From Acanthaster planci (taxonomy: Eukaryota; Echinodermata; Asteroidea; Valvatida; Acanthasteridae): a stretch of DNA of 64,000 bases. Location: NCBI RefSeq assembly GCF_001949145.1, contig NW_019091570.1:99452-163451 (forward strand). Reading direction: 5' to 3'. Below are positions 1 through 11,117 of this stretch, piece after piece. The notes under the pieces are model-generated. The model made no database searches and was not told the DNA's origin. It saw nothing but the letters and a program-made list of their open reading frames with translations. A program made the translations under genes and the position numbers. Positions within the stretch are counted from its first letter, which is position 1; each line of letters begins with the position of its first letter.

Positions 1-519
1 TGAGGGCATGAAAGAAAACCTTTAAAGACTCCCCTTGTACAGGAAAGACTTTCTCACAGGTCAGTTCATAGAGACGATGGAATTGAAGCTAAGCATAGTG
101 AAACATTAAAAAACTTAGTTTCCATGAACGTTCCCGGCTTCCTCCTGTCCAGCAGTTAGCTCCTGGTCGCTGTGCTCAACAGGTCAGATCCCTCCCTCTG
201 CAATGTTTTGGTGGCCACTTCTCCTTCCACTGCTTTTGTCCCCCTGTGCACCACTCTGTCCTCCCCTTCTCAGCACACTCAAACATCTCAGAAGGCTTGC
301 AGACCCATTAGTTATTGATGTCCATTGAAAACAATGACAACGCCTCCCTCCACTTATGAGAGAAAAACAGAATAGAAATCTAATGACGATGAAATGGGTA
401 CCTTTGATAACTCCTCTGGTAGCTACGGAGCCCAAACTCCGCGGCACAGCACCTCCCACTGATGGGGCAGGGGATGTCATCTGAAGGGGGGAACTTGGTA
501 CTGTCGCAAGTGACATTGG
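1..519. other. unassigned left margin
   Basis: I see no convincing gene here. Short open frames exist on both strands but show no recognisable motif. The last 60 bases may already belong to the DIRS RNase H fragment that begins near 520, because a DAC-like RNase H start can be read around 540-560. Confidence 0.4.
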
Positions 520-1270
520 TGGCATTGCTCCTCTTGTTCATGGATGCGTGCTTCTTTGGGCACTGGACTTCGGGATCGACTCACAGGCAAGTCCTATTCC
601 GGTTATCAGCAGCAACACCATTACAGATGCCCCCTCCAAAGGGTAAATTTATCCAGTGGAATAAACTCTGCATCGCAACCTGGCCAAGTCAATTATTGAG
701 GCACTCAACAGACCACACCTCTTTGCCTTGCCAGGGAATGCCCAACTACCATTGTTCTGCACCAGACGCTCTTCGTGTCAGCTGGGAAGGGATACTTCCC
801 TCACCTTCCCCCCAGTAATCCTTATCCCATCAGTACTGTCCAAGATCGAACAAGAGTGTTGCCAAATCCTTTTTATTGCTCCGTTTTAGCCTCACCAACC
901 CTAGTTTCCTCGGTTCGACCAGACTCTTATTTCAGGTCCCCCTCATCCTCCCAACCAGATCGGACCTTCTCCATCAACTGAAGTTCAACATTCTGCACCC
1001 ACAGTCAGGAGACCTCCACTTGACCTCCTGTCCATTGTCCAGTGATCATTCCGCGCAGCAGGCCTTTCTGATGCAGCTGCCACAAATGGCCACAATGGCC
1101 ACAAGGGGCCGATGTTGATCAACTTACAAGGTCTACAACAGCAGGATATAACATTTTACTTCATGGTGTGAAAGACAGGGTGTGGCTTCAACTGAAGCAT
1201 CTATAACTGCAGTTGCAGTCTTTTATTACATTGGTGTATCCTTGCCAACCCTCCTCCAGGGTACTGTGCT
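520..1270 (+). mobile_element. DIRS-like retrotransposon fragment (RNase H end and start of tyrosine recombinase)
   Basis: This is a decayed piece of a DIRS-type retrotransposon, a tyrosine-recombinase element with no classical integrase. The readable part is 876-1118, where the text LHLTSCPLSSDHSAQQAF matches the usual linker between RNase H and recombinase in DIRS elements (a block ending LTSWPL). Upstream, around 770-870, the pattern of Ser-Trp-Glu-Gly followed by Pro-Pro and Ile-Glu-Gln-Glu fits the RNase H C-terminus when neighbouring frames are read together. After 1118, text with FTSWCERQGV resembles the N-terminal core-binding part of the recombinase. Frames are broken several times. 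No terminal repeat is clear. The family call is good; the exact limits are guesses. Confidence 0.6.
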
Positions 1271-2261
1271 ACTATGTTAAAGTAGCAACTGTTTGGGTGG
1301 AATGAGCATGGTGCTCCAAAAAAGGACTAATATGGCGACATAAGGCTTACTATAATTGATCAAGTTTTCAGTGAATGGCAAACGGTGCAAATGGAAATTT
1401 GCTCAAGTACATGTAGCGACTGTTTGGGTAGGTTGTGCTTGGACAGTATGATTTTTCGTTTAATTTAACAGTGCCATTTGTAATTTACATGGATATCTCT
1501 TAACCTGAGCTATTTTTGCAGTAAAGAAATTTAGATTGATACAAAGCAGTGAGCCATGGGGGCATAGCCATTCTAGTTAGGTTTAGGTAGACATGTATTT
1601 GTTACAATGATTTTCAAGATTGGGTGGGTCTTACTTATTGCTAGAGCACCACTGCAGGGTGCCTTTAGGGAATGCAGACGTGTGTACAAGAATGGCCATG
1701 TGGCTGCCTACACTTGTGTACACTGATGACTTCTATACAGCTGGATCATTCCACATTGCTGACCTCCATCACTGTGGGATTCTGCAACATTGTGCAGACT
1801 AGTTACAAAAACTTTTGAAAATCTGTAACAGGCAAAAACAGGTTATTTAAAGAAATGACCAGTTGCACGCAATTACACTATGAATTTCTGCTCAGATAAA
1901 ATGCAGTTTCTCGGTTAAAACTGGTGTATGCTGTCTGATTACTCAATTTAACCATGTTCATTTTCAGTTAAACTTGGGGTAGCAAAAATACAGGGTTAGA
2001 ATGGGGTTGTTTTTGGAAACTGGTAAGGAGCTCTGCTCATTAACTCTGGAGTCAGTTTTGTGGTTTTTCAGCTCAGATAGCAAGGCCGGGTATTCGGGGA
2101 TCTTCATTTGCTTCGTTTGTCAGGTAGGCGCGGCCTAAGACTACCGTCATGACCGTAACGCTGCATAAGGCCTACTTCCGATCAGGCGGAAAGCTTTCGT
2201 CATGTTTGTATGATCAAGAAATAACTTTTGGTTTTTATAGCCGACAACACGATGAAGATGC
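1271..2261. other. spacer with two DIRS-terminus-like motifs
   Basis: No gene is supported. Two copies of a motif ending in ACTGTTTGGG occur at 1282-1298 and 1412-1430. The same motif marks the termini and internal complementary region of the DIRS element at 27.9-33.9 kb, so these may be relic ends of the fragment to the left. The rest is AT-rich spacer. Confidence 0.4.
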
Positions 2262-2346
2262 ACGTTGTGTACATGCAGTACACAAGTAGTATACTCAACG
2301 TTTCGGACTGTGTGCTCAATCCGTCGTCAGGAGACTGAAGAGATGC
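2262..2346 (-). ncRNA. hammerhead-ribozyme-like motif in PLE terminal region
   Basis: On the minus strand, CTGACGA (plus coordinates 2324-2330) is followed by a 7-bp stem II with a 6-nt loop (2304-2323) and then GAAAC (2300-2304), the hammerhead core order. A possible stem III pairs 2296-2301 with 2262-2267. The base expected 5' of the scissile bond would be G, which does not support cleavage, and stem I is poor, so this copy is probably inactive. PLEs are known to carry hammerheads in their terminal repeats, and the position just past the ORF fits. Confidence 0.5.
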
Positions 2347-2995
2347 TGAAGATGGAGCTGTATTTAAGGTGACTGGATGCAGTGGGGTGTGACGAGGATG
2401 CTAGTGGTGGATGCGCAGCTGGGCGCTCGTGTGGGATGGGGTCCAGCAGCTCAGTGAGGTGTGTCAGTTGGGCATAGGTTAGGGCAGGGTGAGGTGGCTG
2501 GGTGTACAGGAGACCCATAGGCCGGGTTGGGGTGTCCTAGGGTATAGAGGACCCATTGGACTGGGAGGTGAGCAGGGGCTGCCAGGTGTCACTGATCGAA
2601 AAGCCAATGTCTTGGGGAACAGTGTCGTGCTTGAGAATCTCCAAGGCTTATCTGATGCGTCTTGGGTACCAGTTAACGATTCTGGTGATTAAGTGGGCTT
2701 GGTTCCAGTGGATGTGGTGGTCTTCGGAGTGGGAATGCTTAACTATCGCCGATTTCTCGTAGTCTCCCTTCCTGCCGTGGGATTGGTGTTCTTTGAGTCG
2801 GATGGGGAGGTCCCTACCAGTCTCACCAGTGTACACTTTGCCACATTGGCAAGGGATCTTGCACACCCCTGGTCGGTGGTGCGGATCTTGTCGGTCCTTG
2901 TGGGATGTCAGCATGCCGCGGATCTTGAGTGGGCTGTGTGGAAAACCTTTATACCATGCTTGCTCAGGATGCGCTGGATGTGGTGGGAAGTACAA
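2327..2995 (-). pseudogene. PLE C-terminal GIY-YIG endonuclease domain
   Basis: GIY-YIG domains cut target DNA for PLE integration. The text CGKVYTGETGRDLPIRLKEH holds the G-K-V-Y...G-E-T-G-R core followed by the catalytic Arg of the R-x-K-E-H helix. A Cys pair just before it (C-K-I-P-C-Q-C) is the usual zinc-binding lead-in of PLE nucleases. The GIY core is open from 2995 to 2648; a second open frame down to 2327 carries a Pro/His-rich tail. The domain joins the RT part through a frameshift near 2920-2990, where the two frames overlap. The catalytic residues look intact although the gene is broken. Confidence 0.85.
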
Positions 2996-4196
2996 CCTAG
3001 GTAGGGGAGAGTAACAAAACTAGGGGCCTTATCTAATTGGCTTTGAATATAGGAGGCCCTTCGGCCGAGAGGGGGATCTTGGGCTTGGGTCTTGAGCCTT
3101 GATCTGCTGAGGCTTGTAACTGTTTCGTTGAAGTGCTGTGGAATTGTGGTTATGTTCTTCGTTGATGTGCCCCTTGTCGCAGATGTTGTAAGCCCTGCAA
3201 ACAAGGGCTTGGTCGACGGACGACTTGATCTTGGGGTGATGGAAGGAGGAGCTGTTGAGGTTTTGTTGCTGTGAGTGGGTTTGCGGTACACCTTGCGGGA
3301 GAGATGGCCATCTTGACTTCTGGACACATCAACATCAATAAAGGAAATGCTGCCATTTCTTTCTTGTTCTATGGTGAACTGGATGCTGCTGTGAAGCCCG
3401 TTCAGGTGATCCAAGAAGTGTTGGAGGTTGTCTTGCCCGTGCTGCCAGATGACAAATGTGTCGTCAACATACCGGAGCCAGATCTTGGGACGGTCGTCTG
3501 CGGTGGCAATGGCAGTCTGCTCGAATTCTTCAATGAATATTCAGTTAGTACCGGGGATATAGAGGTTCCGGCTAACTGTTCAAAGAATTTGTCCCGCCAT
3601 TGGAAGCTGGTTGAGTTGACACAGGTGGTGAGGAGGTTGTGGAGCTGGCTTGGGGTGAAGTCGGTGCGGTCCTTAAGGGTGGTGTCTGCCTGGAGTCGGT
3701 CTCTAGCTATGGTGGTGGCATCAGAGGTGGGGACATTGTTGAAAAGAGAAACGACATCAAAGCTGAGGTCTTGGATGATAGATGAAAACTGGTCCGAGTT
3801 CTTGATGTGATGCTGGGTCTTGCCAACCAGGGGATGGAGAATCTTGGCTAGATGTCTTGCGATGTTGTAGGTGGGCCCTACTATCACTTGTAGGCTTCTG
3901 CTGCAGCTTCCTCTCAGTTGATGCTGTAGGATCCCTGTGGGGCTCCCGGTAATCATCCAAGTTGAGTATATCTGAGACCTAGCTGTCATACTCAAGTCAG
4001 TCCATGATGATTGTGGTGTTGCCTTTGTCAGCAGGGAGGATATGGATGGTCTTATCTTGGTGCAGAGACTTGATGGCTGACCGATCTTGTCTGGAGATGT
4101 TGGGCTTGGGTGTCTTGCGCTTTCGGAGGGCTTTGTTGATCTTGAGATGGATCTCATTGGCAGTGGACTTGTCAAGGCGACGGAGGGTGGGCTCAA
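2908..4196 (-). pseudogene. PLE reverse transcriptase domain, frameshifted
   Basis: The RT copies element RNA at the nicked target. Motif A-like text FDVVSLFNNVP lies in the open frame 4196-3402. The catalytic YVDD box is legible at about 3460-3471 in a neighbouring frame, followed by FVIWQHGQDNL, which is typical of PLE RTs. The thumb with KVYRKPTHS is in the frame 3414-2908. Two frames are therefore needed to cover the domain. The catalytic aspartates are intact, so inactivation is by frame loss and not by active-site decay. Confidence 0.85.
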
Positions 4197-4692
4197 TGGC
4201 TTTGATAATCTCTTCCGTAGGTAAGAACCAAGGGGCTAGCGCAAAGTTCAGGCCCAGGGCCAGAACTTTCTCCTCGTTGGAGGAGAGGGCGCATTGACTC
4301 ATGTTGATGACTGTATGCTTGGTGAAGGACTCCCTGGAATGCAGGTGGGGCGGAACTGAACATCTCATAGGGTTGGACTACTGCGGGCGTAGGGATATAG
4401 AGGATCCCATTGCCTGTGGCGGTTTGCTGCGTGAGATGTTGTTGCTGCTGGTGATCTTGAGACATTTCTTGATTTGTCGGTGACGAGCTTGCTTGAAGGC
4501 ATAGTTGCTGGATGACGTGGTGAGATGTTCAATCTTCTCGAAGTCCGCCGGGGGCATAATCGTCTTGAGCTGGTCTTGGGACCTGAATATCTCTTTATCC
4601 AGAGATGCCAGGGTGGATCTGGTAGCACCGATGTGATGGCGGAGCAAGGGAAGGCTCGCTTTGTGGAGGATGGAGCAGGATTTGTGGGTCAC
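3997..4692 (-). pseudogene. PLE N-terminal region
   Basis: Two overlapping open frames (4692-4378 and 4368-3997) carry the N-terminal part of the PLE protein. The segment LSSNEEKVLALGLNFA and the later ILPADKGNTTIIMD are standard landmarks just upstream of the RT fingers in PLEs. Lys/Arg-rich stretches fit the known basic N-terminus. A frame change near 4370 breaks the gene. I place the likely start near 4692, but the sequence does not fix it. Confidence 0.75.
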
Positions 4693-4740
4693 GCAAGCGA
4701 AGTCCTGGAAGAATGGTGTTGGAATCTCGGTTGAAGCACA

Positions 4741-5416
4741 GTTAAAATTGGGTGAACATTTTGGCTTGATCTATGCAGTTAAAACGCGGTTAAAATCAGG
4801 GTGGAATACATTTTAACTGAGAAACGACATTTAGCCCTATTTTAACCAATCCAAATTTCATAGTGTTATTGGCTAGTCATCGCATGATGGATAATAATTT
4901 GGAAAATCGAGACTCCGTCTCAGAGCATGTCTGACAGCACTGGAATGTTCATCAGAAAAAGGTCAAATGCAAGTGCCACCAAAAACCTCCTGTGGTCAGG
5001 ACAGGCAAAGGCCAACCATCATCTGAGGTCAAGCGACTTGCTTCTAAGAAGAAATCCACGGCTGGCAAATTGGCAGGCAAGTTGTCGGAACTTACCAGGT
5101 GATTAACATCAGCCAAAAAAGTGGACGATTTATGTCTCTAACTCTATCGGTTTCATCAAATGCTTTATAGGTACATGTATGTACTTCGGACGGCAGGGGC
5201 ATGCACGCGCGCACGACGAGACACTGTGTAGCGAGGAACACGATTTAACACACAACGAGTGCCCTCGCACATTGTGGATGACGTAATTAAAGCCACACTT
5301 TTTGACATTGCATGTGATTGTCATGACAGCATGATTGTGTCGCCGCAAGCAATGCCGTTCACCGACTGAAGACTGAGTTTCTACCCAGCTACCTCCGTGG
5401 TTTCTGAGACATTGAA
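4741..5416. other. unassigned spacer
   Basis: No family is recognised. Between about 4940 and 5100 a basic, Lys/Ser-rich frame can be read on the plus strand (with KRLASKKKSTAGKLAGKL), ending at a stop after ELTR. It could be a short coding remnant, but nothing confirms it. Confidence 0.3.
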
Positions 5417-5876
5417 ATGAACGACACAAGTAAAGGACAGAAACGTATTCTGCAGAAGTATAGGCCGGAATACTCCCAGAAATTCCTGGTACTTTCGCCA
5501 TTGAAACTTGGAGAGCATCACGCACATTGTAACTTGTGTTTGACTGATTTTAGCATAAGCCACGGTGGACTGAGCGACGTTGAGGAACATGTCAACACAA
5601 AAAAGCACAAAACCACAGCCGATGCTACACGTGGAAGATCGCTGACCAGTTTCTTTGCTACTACATGTACTTCCAATGTGAGTGTAATCAGTGCTGAAGT
5701 GATGAAGACTGAATTTATTATTGAACACAGCCTATCACTTAGTGTTGCAGATCATTGCAGTAAACTGTTTTGAAAGATGTTCCCCTACTCACAGATTGCA
5801 AAGAAGTGTGCTTGTGGGTGTACAAAGACGTCTTACATTGTCGACACTCTTGGGAAAGACATGGTGGGAAAAATAG
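5417..5876 (+). pseudogene. hAT-type transposase N-terminal fragment with BED-like zinc finger
   Basis: The 118-residue frame 5417-5773 has a zinc finger with C38, C41, H58 and H64 inside HCNLCLTDFSISHGG. That layout is typical of the DNA-binding N-terminus of hAT-related transposases and domesticated relatives. The preceding QKYRPEYSQKF is also usual there. After the stop at about 5771 the text continues in another frame for some 100 bases with Cys residues (CACGCTKTSYIVDT) and then ends in unrelated AT-rich DNA. The catalytic core and dimerisation domain are absent, so this is a truncated copy. A domesticated gene exon is the alternative. Confidence 0.65.
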
Positions 5877-6759
5877 TGGACATAAATCAAAATTATTTTA
5901 AATATTAGCATTTTGCACAAGATTTGTTACTAATAAGTGGTCATGAATCTTGAACAAAAATGCAACCAAAATGGCTCAGAATACACCAGAGAGTGCCTAA
6001 AACCCTGGAGCGGGCCCTGGCCCCCGGCCGTAAGGGACTTCACACTATGTGCTTGTGATGTACACTTCACACACACATAATAATTAGTAACCACATCAAT
6101 AAAATTTTGATCATTCTGCATTTTTGTTCTTCAAAGTTGGCAGGTATCCTACTGTCCCTTATGTGGTCATGGTATACCATCCACAGACTTGCTCTTAAGT
6201 GATGACTGATCAAAAAAATCAAGGAGCTTAAGGAAACATAAAAAGTATGTGGCGGAATCACCCAGGAAATTGCAGGTCAGCCAAAAACTTCAAATTTACA
6301 GGCCACAGAGTTTCAGCCATCATTATCACAAGAGAGGCTACCAACCTCCATATTCCTAGCACCAGCCACAAGGGCACTCCAACCAGCGCCCTTACCGAGC
6401 CAAATACCATTAGCCTTTCAGGAAGAAATGAGACAGAAAACAAGTAGACAAATCTAATGGCCATGTCCTTCAAATGAGCCACCCTCCTCTTTATCCAAGT
6501 TACCAATGTGGCAAATAATTTGCAAGGTGGCGAGACTGGTTTGCATTCATTTGCTGATAACTGTGACAAAATAACTTCAGATAGCTGGGACTAGGTCAAA
6601 TTGAATATGGCATTGACCTTAAATTCGACTCTGAATCCCAGCAGGCTTCCTTTCCACATAATATTGAATTTTGAGACATAAAAGAAGAGATTCCTGAAAC
6701 TGGAATTGTGGTACTCTTAGAAAAAGAGGTTAGTGAAGAGACATAACCTGGGGATGGAC
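5877..6759. other. unassigned spacer
   Basis: No supported gene. Short open frames at 6067-6261 and 6247-6569 lack recognisable motifs. The right end grades into the DIRS fragment that becomes readable near 6780. Confidence 0.35.
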
Positions 6760-8780
6760 CTGGGGATATCATCTTTCATATTTTTGTTAGAGAAAAACAA
6801 GACGGTGGTCAAAGACTCGTATTGAATTTAAAGCCCTTGAACAAGCAGAAAGAATACTACCACTTCAAAATGGACACTTGGAAACAGTGTTAAATCTTAT
6901 GAGAAGAGATGTCGTGCTTTGCATCAATTTATTCGAAAGATGCCTACTACTCCATCACATTGTGAGAACCTCACAGAACGTACTTAAAGTTCAGGTGGAC
7001 AGGAAAACTATTTCAGTTTAAGGCAATGCCGAATGGGCTGTCACCAGCCCCCTGACCGTCGACAAAAATTTTGAAAGCAGCTTTGTCCCATCTCAGGAAA
7101 CATGGCCATACAAACATGGCCTATGTAGATGAACTTTTGTTACAAGGTGATGATGCGGAGCAGTACGCACAAAATGTTACCAATACCATTTCATCGGTTG
7201 ACAATGCGGAATCTCAGTTAACCCTCGCAAGTCAGTCCTGGTACCAACCCAAAGCATAGAATTCTTGGGATGTATACAGTCACTATTAATGTGGCCGTGA
7301 CAGTGAACAAAGCTATCAAACAAAGTCAAGAAACAGTGTCTGGACTGTTCGATTCTTCTCTGGACATTAATTAGCATTATAGATGTGGCACAATTGATTG
7401 GAAGCCTGGTGGCCATGGAGCCAGGTGTGCCTTATGCACCATTGCATTACAGAGCACTGGAAATTGACAGAAACGAGGCCATCAAATTATCAAGAGGCAA
7501 TTATGAGTCCTCAGTGCAGTTGTCAAGCTTAGCACTATCTGACTTGCATTGGTGGGTGAGTAATGTACTGACAAGTTCTAGATCAATAGAAACTGGGAAC
7601 CCCTGAATTCAGATGTCTCAAAGCTTGGTTGGGGAGGTATTTACAGTGGAAGACATACATGTACTGGGAGACTTTGGTTCAGTACAAAATGGGAACTGCA
7701 CGTCAATGTATTGGAATTGATGGTAGCCTCTGTTACACTACAAGCATTTTGTAAAGACATGTTCAACAAACGTGTGTGCATAATGAGTGACAACTCAGCA
7801 ACAGTATTGTGTATTAATAAACAGGGTAGCATTAAGGAAAGCTCTAACAAGGTCACGAGATATGATCATGTAGGCCCAAGAAAGATTCCTTACTCTGTCA
7901 GCAGCTTTCATTCCTGGGGCTTATAACACTGAAGTGGATACAGAATCACGCCATATAGAATGGATGCTAAACAAGCCAGTTGTTCCAAAGTTCGGTCAGA
8001 AATTCAGACAGTTTGACTGTGACATGTTTACGTCCTGGTTGAATAAACAATTGGACACTTTCATGTCATGGCACCCAGAGCCGGATGCCTACATGTACAT
8101 GGTTGATATGCTTACAATAGATCATCCTCCCAAGAAGAAGAGACCTACTGCTGCATCTACTGATAGAACATCCACACCCACTCTGGAACAGCACAAGACT
8201 ACTGGCATGCAGGCTATCTTGGAAAACTTGGAAAACCAAGGACTTTCTTGAAAACTACTGAAATATTGCACCAGTCATGGAAGAGTAGTATGAAGAAACA
8301 GTATAACACATATGTCACAAAACTGATTTTTTTTTTGTAGTGGCAGGCAAATTGATCCATGCAACTATCTGTAAACACAGTTTTGGAATGTTGACACAGC
8401 TTTATGGAGAAAGACTGAGTTATAGTGCATTAAATACAGCAAAGCCAGCAGTGACTTGAATACATCTGCCATTTGCATCCTCTGAGTCAGTGGGGAAACA
8501 TCCACTGATTTTACAAAGGAGTGTTCCAAGAGACCAACAATACTGCATACTTCATCAGTTAGTGTGCGATGTTGGTTTATGTTTACATTACTGAGGCAAT
8601 GGTCCCCTGCCAAGTATTTGTCACAGAAAGAAAGTTTTACTTTTAAGAAGACAGCCATGTTTGCTGTCATTGCTCTCAACAGAGAGGGGGAAATGGGTGT
8701 GAGTTTTGATACCAGAAACTTAGTATTGACTCGGAATAAGGTTGTTTTCCATATTGGAGACTTAAAACTAGAAATTCAAA
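6760..8780 (+). mobile_element. DIRS-like retrotransposon fragment: RT, RNase H and N-terminal tyrosine recombinase
   Basis: Reading across broken frames gives a DIRS pol order. RT: QDGGQRLVLNLKPLNKQKEY near 6800-6850, the priming-finger motif QFKAMPNGLSPAP near 7020, and the catalytic box MAYVDELLLQG near 7115, where the usual YxDD is YVDE. RNase H: GVPYAPLHYRALEID near 7430 and MSDNSATVLCINKQG near 7785. Recombinase: about 8250-8780, with LRQWSPAKYLSQKESF and NLVLTRNKVVFHIGDL. The last motif is followed immediately by LINE sequence. The altered catalytic Asp and many stops make it inactive. No terminal repeats are visible. Confidence 0.8.
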
Positions 8781-9013
8781 ACCTGGCTAACACACTATAT
8801 CACAAGCTTGCTGGTTTTGGTAGTGATTTATTCCTTTGTCGTTGGGTCCATGATTTTCTTAACGACCATAGCCAAGTAGTCAGAGTGAACTCTTTGATTT
8901 CTAATTGTATCACCACGAATACCAAAGCCCTCAAGGGTGTGTGCTATCACCACTGTTACATTGATAGTACACGCATGATTGTGTACCCTCATTTGACGAT
9001 TGTACAATTGTGA
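8564..9013 (+). pseudogene. chimeric 149-residue ORF: DIRS recombinase joined to LINE RT
   Basis: A single open frame starts in DIRS recombinase (residues 1 to about 70: LRQWSPAKYLSQKESF, then FDTRNLVLTRNKVVFHIGDL). It changes near base 8775-8795 into LINE reverse transcriptase (TLYHKLAGFGSDLFLCRW and SQVVRVNSLISNCITTNTKA). The join is in frame by chance or by a clean insertion. I read it as a 5'-truncated LINE inserted into the DIRS element and not as a functional fusion, because both halves are broken outside the ORF. Confidence 0.65.
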
Positions 9014-9290
9014 AATATGCTGATGATACAACTGTAATTGGGCTCATTAAAGGTAATGATGAACATAACTATCATAATTAAATTCAGGTTCTTACACAGT
9101 GGTGCTCTGGCAACAACTTGAACCTCAATGTTACTAAGACTTAAGGATATTATTGTTGATTTTCACTCAAGATGGAATGAAATTTTTCATATTACTATCA
9201 ATGGAGCTGATGTACACATCGTAGATCACTTTAAATTCCTTGGTATTCATCTGTCAAGTAGTTTATGTTGGGATGCCAATGTGGAGTGAT
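8781..9290 (+). mobile_element. non-LTR retrotransposon (LINE) RT fragment, Rex1/CR1-like
   Basis: The palm and thumb of a LINE reverse transcriptase can be read: KLAGFGSDLFLCRWVHDFL, the degenerate motif after NTKALKGV where a G-A-P-Q-G-C block is expected, and KYADDTTVIGLIKGNDEH (9011-9060, catalytic ADD intact). VDHFKFLGIHLSSSLCWD follows at about 9220-9275. Wording of this kind is typical of Rex1/CR1-group elements in aquatic animals. The 5' part is missing, replaced by DIRS sequence. Frames shift between segments. The 3' end fades into AT-rich DNA after 9290. Confidence 0.75.
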
Positions 9291-9739
9291 GCATTAGGAT
9301 GGAGTGATTTCAAGTGATCAGTTGTATGTCATGATTCCTCACTTCATTTATTCATTACATTTGTGTTTTTATCTTTATCTATATATATAGGTATTTTAAT
9401 TAAAGGAAAGACTATTTTCAATGTAAATGGTGAACTGTGATTCTGTGGAATTACTGTCTGTATAATTTTGTATGGTGAATTGTGATATTGTGAAACTTGA
9501 ATTCTTTTTGGTTTGTGTATAGAGCATTTTGTATAGCTCTTATTTTTAATTAATATTGTGAACATATATTTTCACAAAAATATTTTTAATACGCATTTTT
9601 ACATACATGTATTTTTAGCACGAGAGCCATTACAATTTCTGTTGTGTACACTATACGTAAATAGCAATAAGCAATGATGTTAAATACTGAGTTGTGGATA
9701 AGTGCCACCCAAATTCCAAATAACCAAGCAAAACCCACA
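9291..9739. other. AT-rich spacer
   Basis: Strongly AT-rich, with runs such as the TATATATA around 9380. No gene or clear repeat boundary is seen. It may hold the 3' tail of the LINE on its left or the terminal part of the mariner on its right. Confidence 0.35.
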
Positions 9740-10600
9740 AGTGGCACATAGAAGAAAAAGAATATACGGGCTTGGATAGAAAGTTTGTAACCAAACTTTA
9801 ATGGCTTCAAAGAAGGCCTTAATTGTGGATGTGTGGACCCCATCATCAGCACAAAAAATACCTACCAGCAAAGTGCTACTTCTGTATTTGAGAAGAGATG
9901 GAAGTCCCATGGGGCCAAATGTGGAGAGTATAGCAGATACTGAATGAGGCAGAAGCCACAGCCGGTGACAGCAGCCATGATGGACTTCATGGTTTTATGA
10001 GAAGGGGTGTTATCCTGCTGGAGCAACTCACAACTTCTGTCAATTTTCCCAGTAACTTTCTTCTCGATAACTTCATGAAACTGCCTCAGCAAGTTGGCAT
10101 GCTCCCTGTTGATGGTCTGGCCCCTTGCAAGGTAGTCCACAACCTTTACCCCCTTGGCATTCCAAAAAAATGCAGCCATCATGTTCCCAGCAAATAAAAC
10201 AACATTCAGAGGAGGTGAGGACAGATGTTACCACTGTATGGACTGTTTCTTAATCTCTGATGCAAAGCGGTGGACTCAACACTCATCTTCAGTCAAAAAA
10301 TTGTTCTATGAAATCAGCTGGATCTGCCTGCGAAATATGGAAAGTTTTCCTAGACATGGTAATGTTGATATGCTTTTAATCAAGGTTCAAAAAGCGTGGT
10401 ATTTATCAGTTGGAAACCTTGAACATTCCACATTCTTTGGTGAGAATGTTCTCAACTCTCTCACTGCACAGTAGATCCCAGTGGTAGTAGCTGTGGAGGG
10501 AACAGTCGGTCCTCCATTGTCCATCTCCATTCCTTGCACTTGATCCGCATTTTCTGTATGGAGGCAGTTGAAGGCCAGTCAGACCTTTATACATCTTATG
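9740..10600 (-). pseudogene. mariner-type transposase pseudogene
   Basis: Mariner transposases use a D,D,D triad for cut-and-paste at TA sites. On the minus strand, 10182-9862 reads FFWNAKGVKVVDYLARGQTI, the block around the first Asp. Then come QQDNTPSHKT with the second Asp, and YSPHLAPWDFHLF with the third, about 35 residues on, which fits the family's DD34D spacing. Upstream, SERVENILTKE near 10450 and ECWVHRFASEIKKQSIQW near 10270 are the preceding conserved parts in other frames. Several frameshifts and stops inactivate it. I did not locate the terminal inverted repeats. Confidence 0.85.
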
Positions 10601-11117
10601 TATTCTTCCTCCCCCTTGAAATCTGTTTCTCACCTTTTCACGGTTGCAAATGAGGGAGCGTAATCCCTTAAAGCATCAACTGATGACAGCCTGGCAGGCC
10701 TACTAATTTTTCCCCATTTGGACAAAAAGTTGATACCTCTCAACTTCGAAGTCAGAATGCAGTTACTAAAGATGCTGTGAAGATGAATAAAATCAGTTAA
10801 CTAGTCATCAGAAGAGCTGAATGCCTGCTAAGTTTTATCAATTTAGAAGCACTCAATCATAGTTACACTTGAAAGTTTGATCCAACCCTCCTTAGTTTTG
10901 ATTTTTAATTTCTTGCTGTGTAAGATGGACTTGTTGGCCATATTTAAACAGTGAGGCAGACCATCACACACTTGAGCGGACAGGGACCAGTGCATTGGCA
11001 ACTGAAATGTCACTATGCCAAACATTTTTTAAACCATGCTATGTTCATTAAAGCAGCATGATACATGTTATACTGTATGTACATTGTACATTTAAGATAT
11101 TTTGTCAAACTCTGTAG
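10601..11117. other. intron upstream of the TUT4/7-like exon
   Basis: No gene is seen. The stretch ends in an acceptor (CTCTGTAG at 11110-11117) for the zinc-knuckle exon. I looked for the preceding TUT exon, which should end in phase 0, and did not find it in the window. Confidence 0.5.

Larger units (their letters stand above)
2262..4740 (-). mobile_element. Penelope-like retroelement (RT plus GIY-YIG endonuclease), decayed
   Basis: Penelope-like elements (PLEs) encode one protein: an N-terminal region, a telomerase-related reverse transcriptase and a C-terminal GIY-YIG nuclease that nicks the target. All parts can be read here on the minus strand in the expected order, from about 4692 (N-terminus) to about 2330 (C-terminus). 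No single frame stays open; shifts occur near 4380, 4200-4000, 3400 and 2950. A hammerhead-like motif sits just beyond the C-terminus, as known for PLE terminal repeats. Length is about 2.5 kb. It lies upstream of the TUT4/7-like exon at 11.1 kb and points against the host gene. Confidence 0.85.

Noticed and set aside
3271-3810. 179-residue plus-strand frame over the Penelope-like RT
   Set aside because: It is the complement of the minus-strand RT, where real motifs (YVDD, FVIWQHG) are read.
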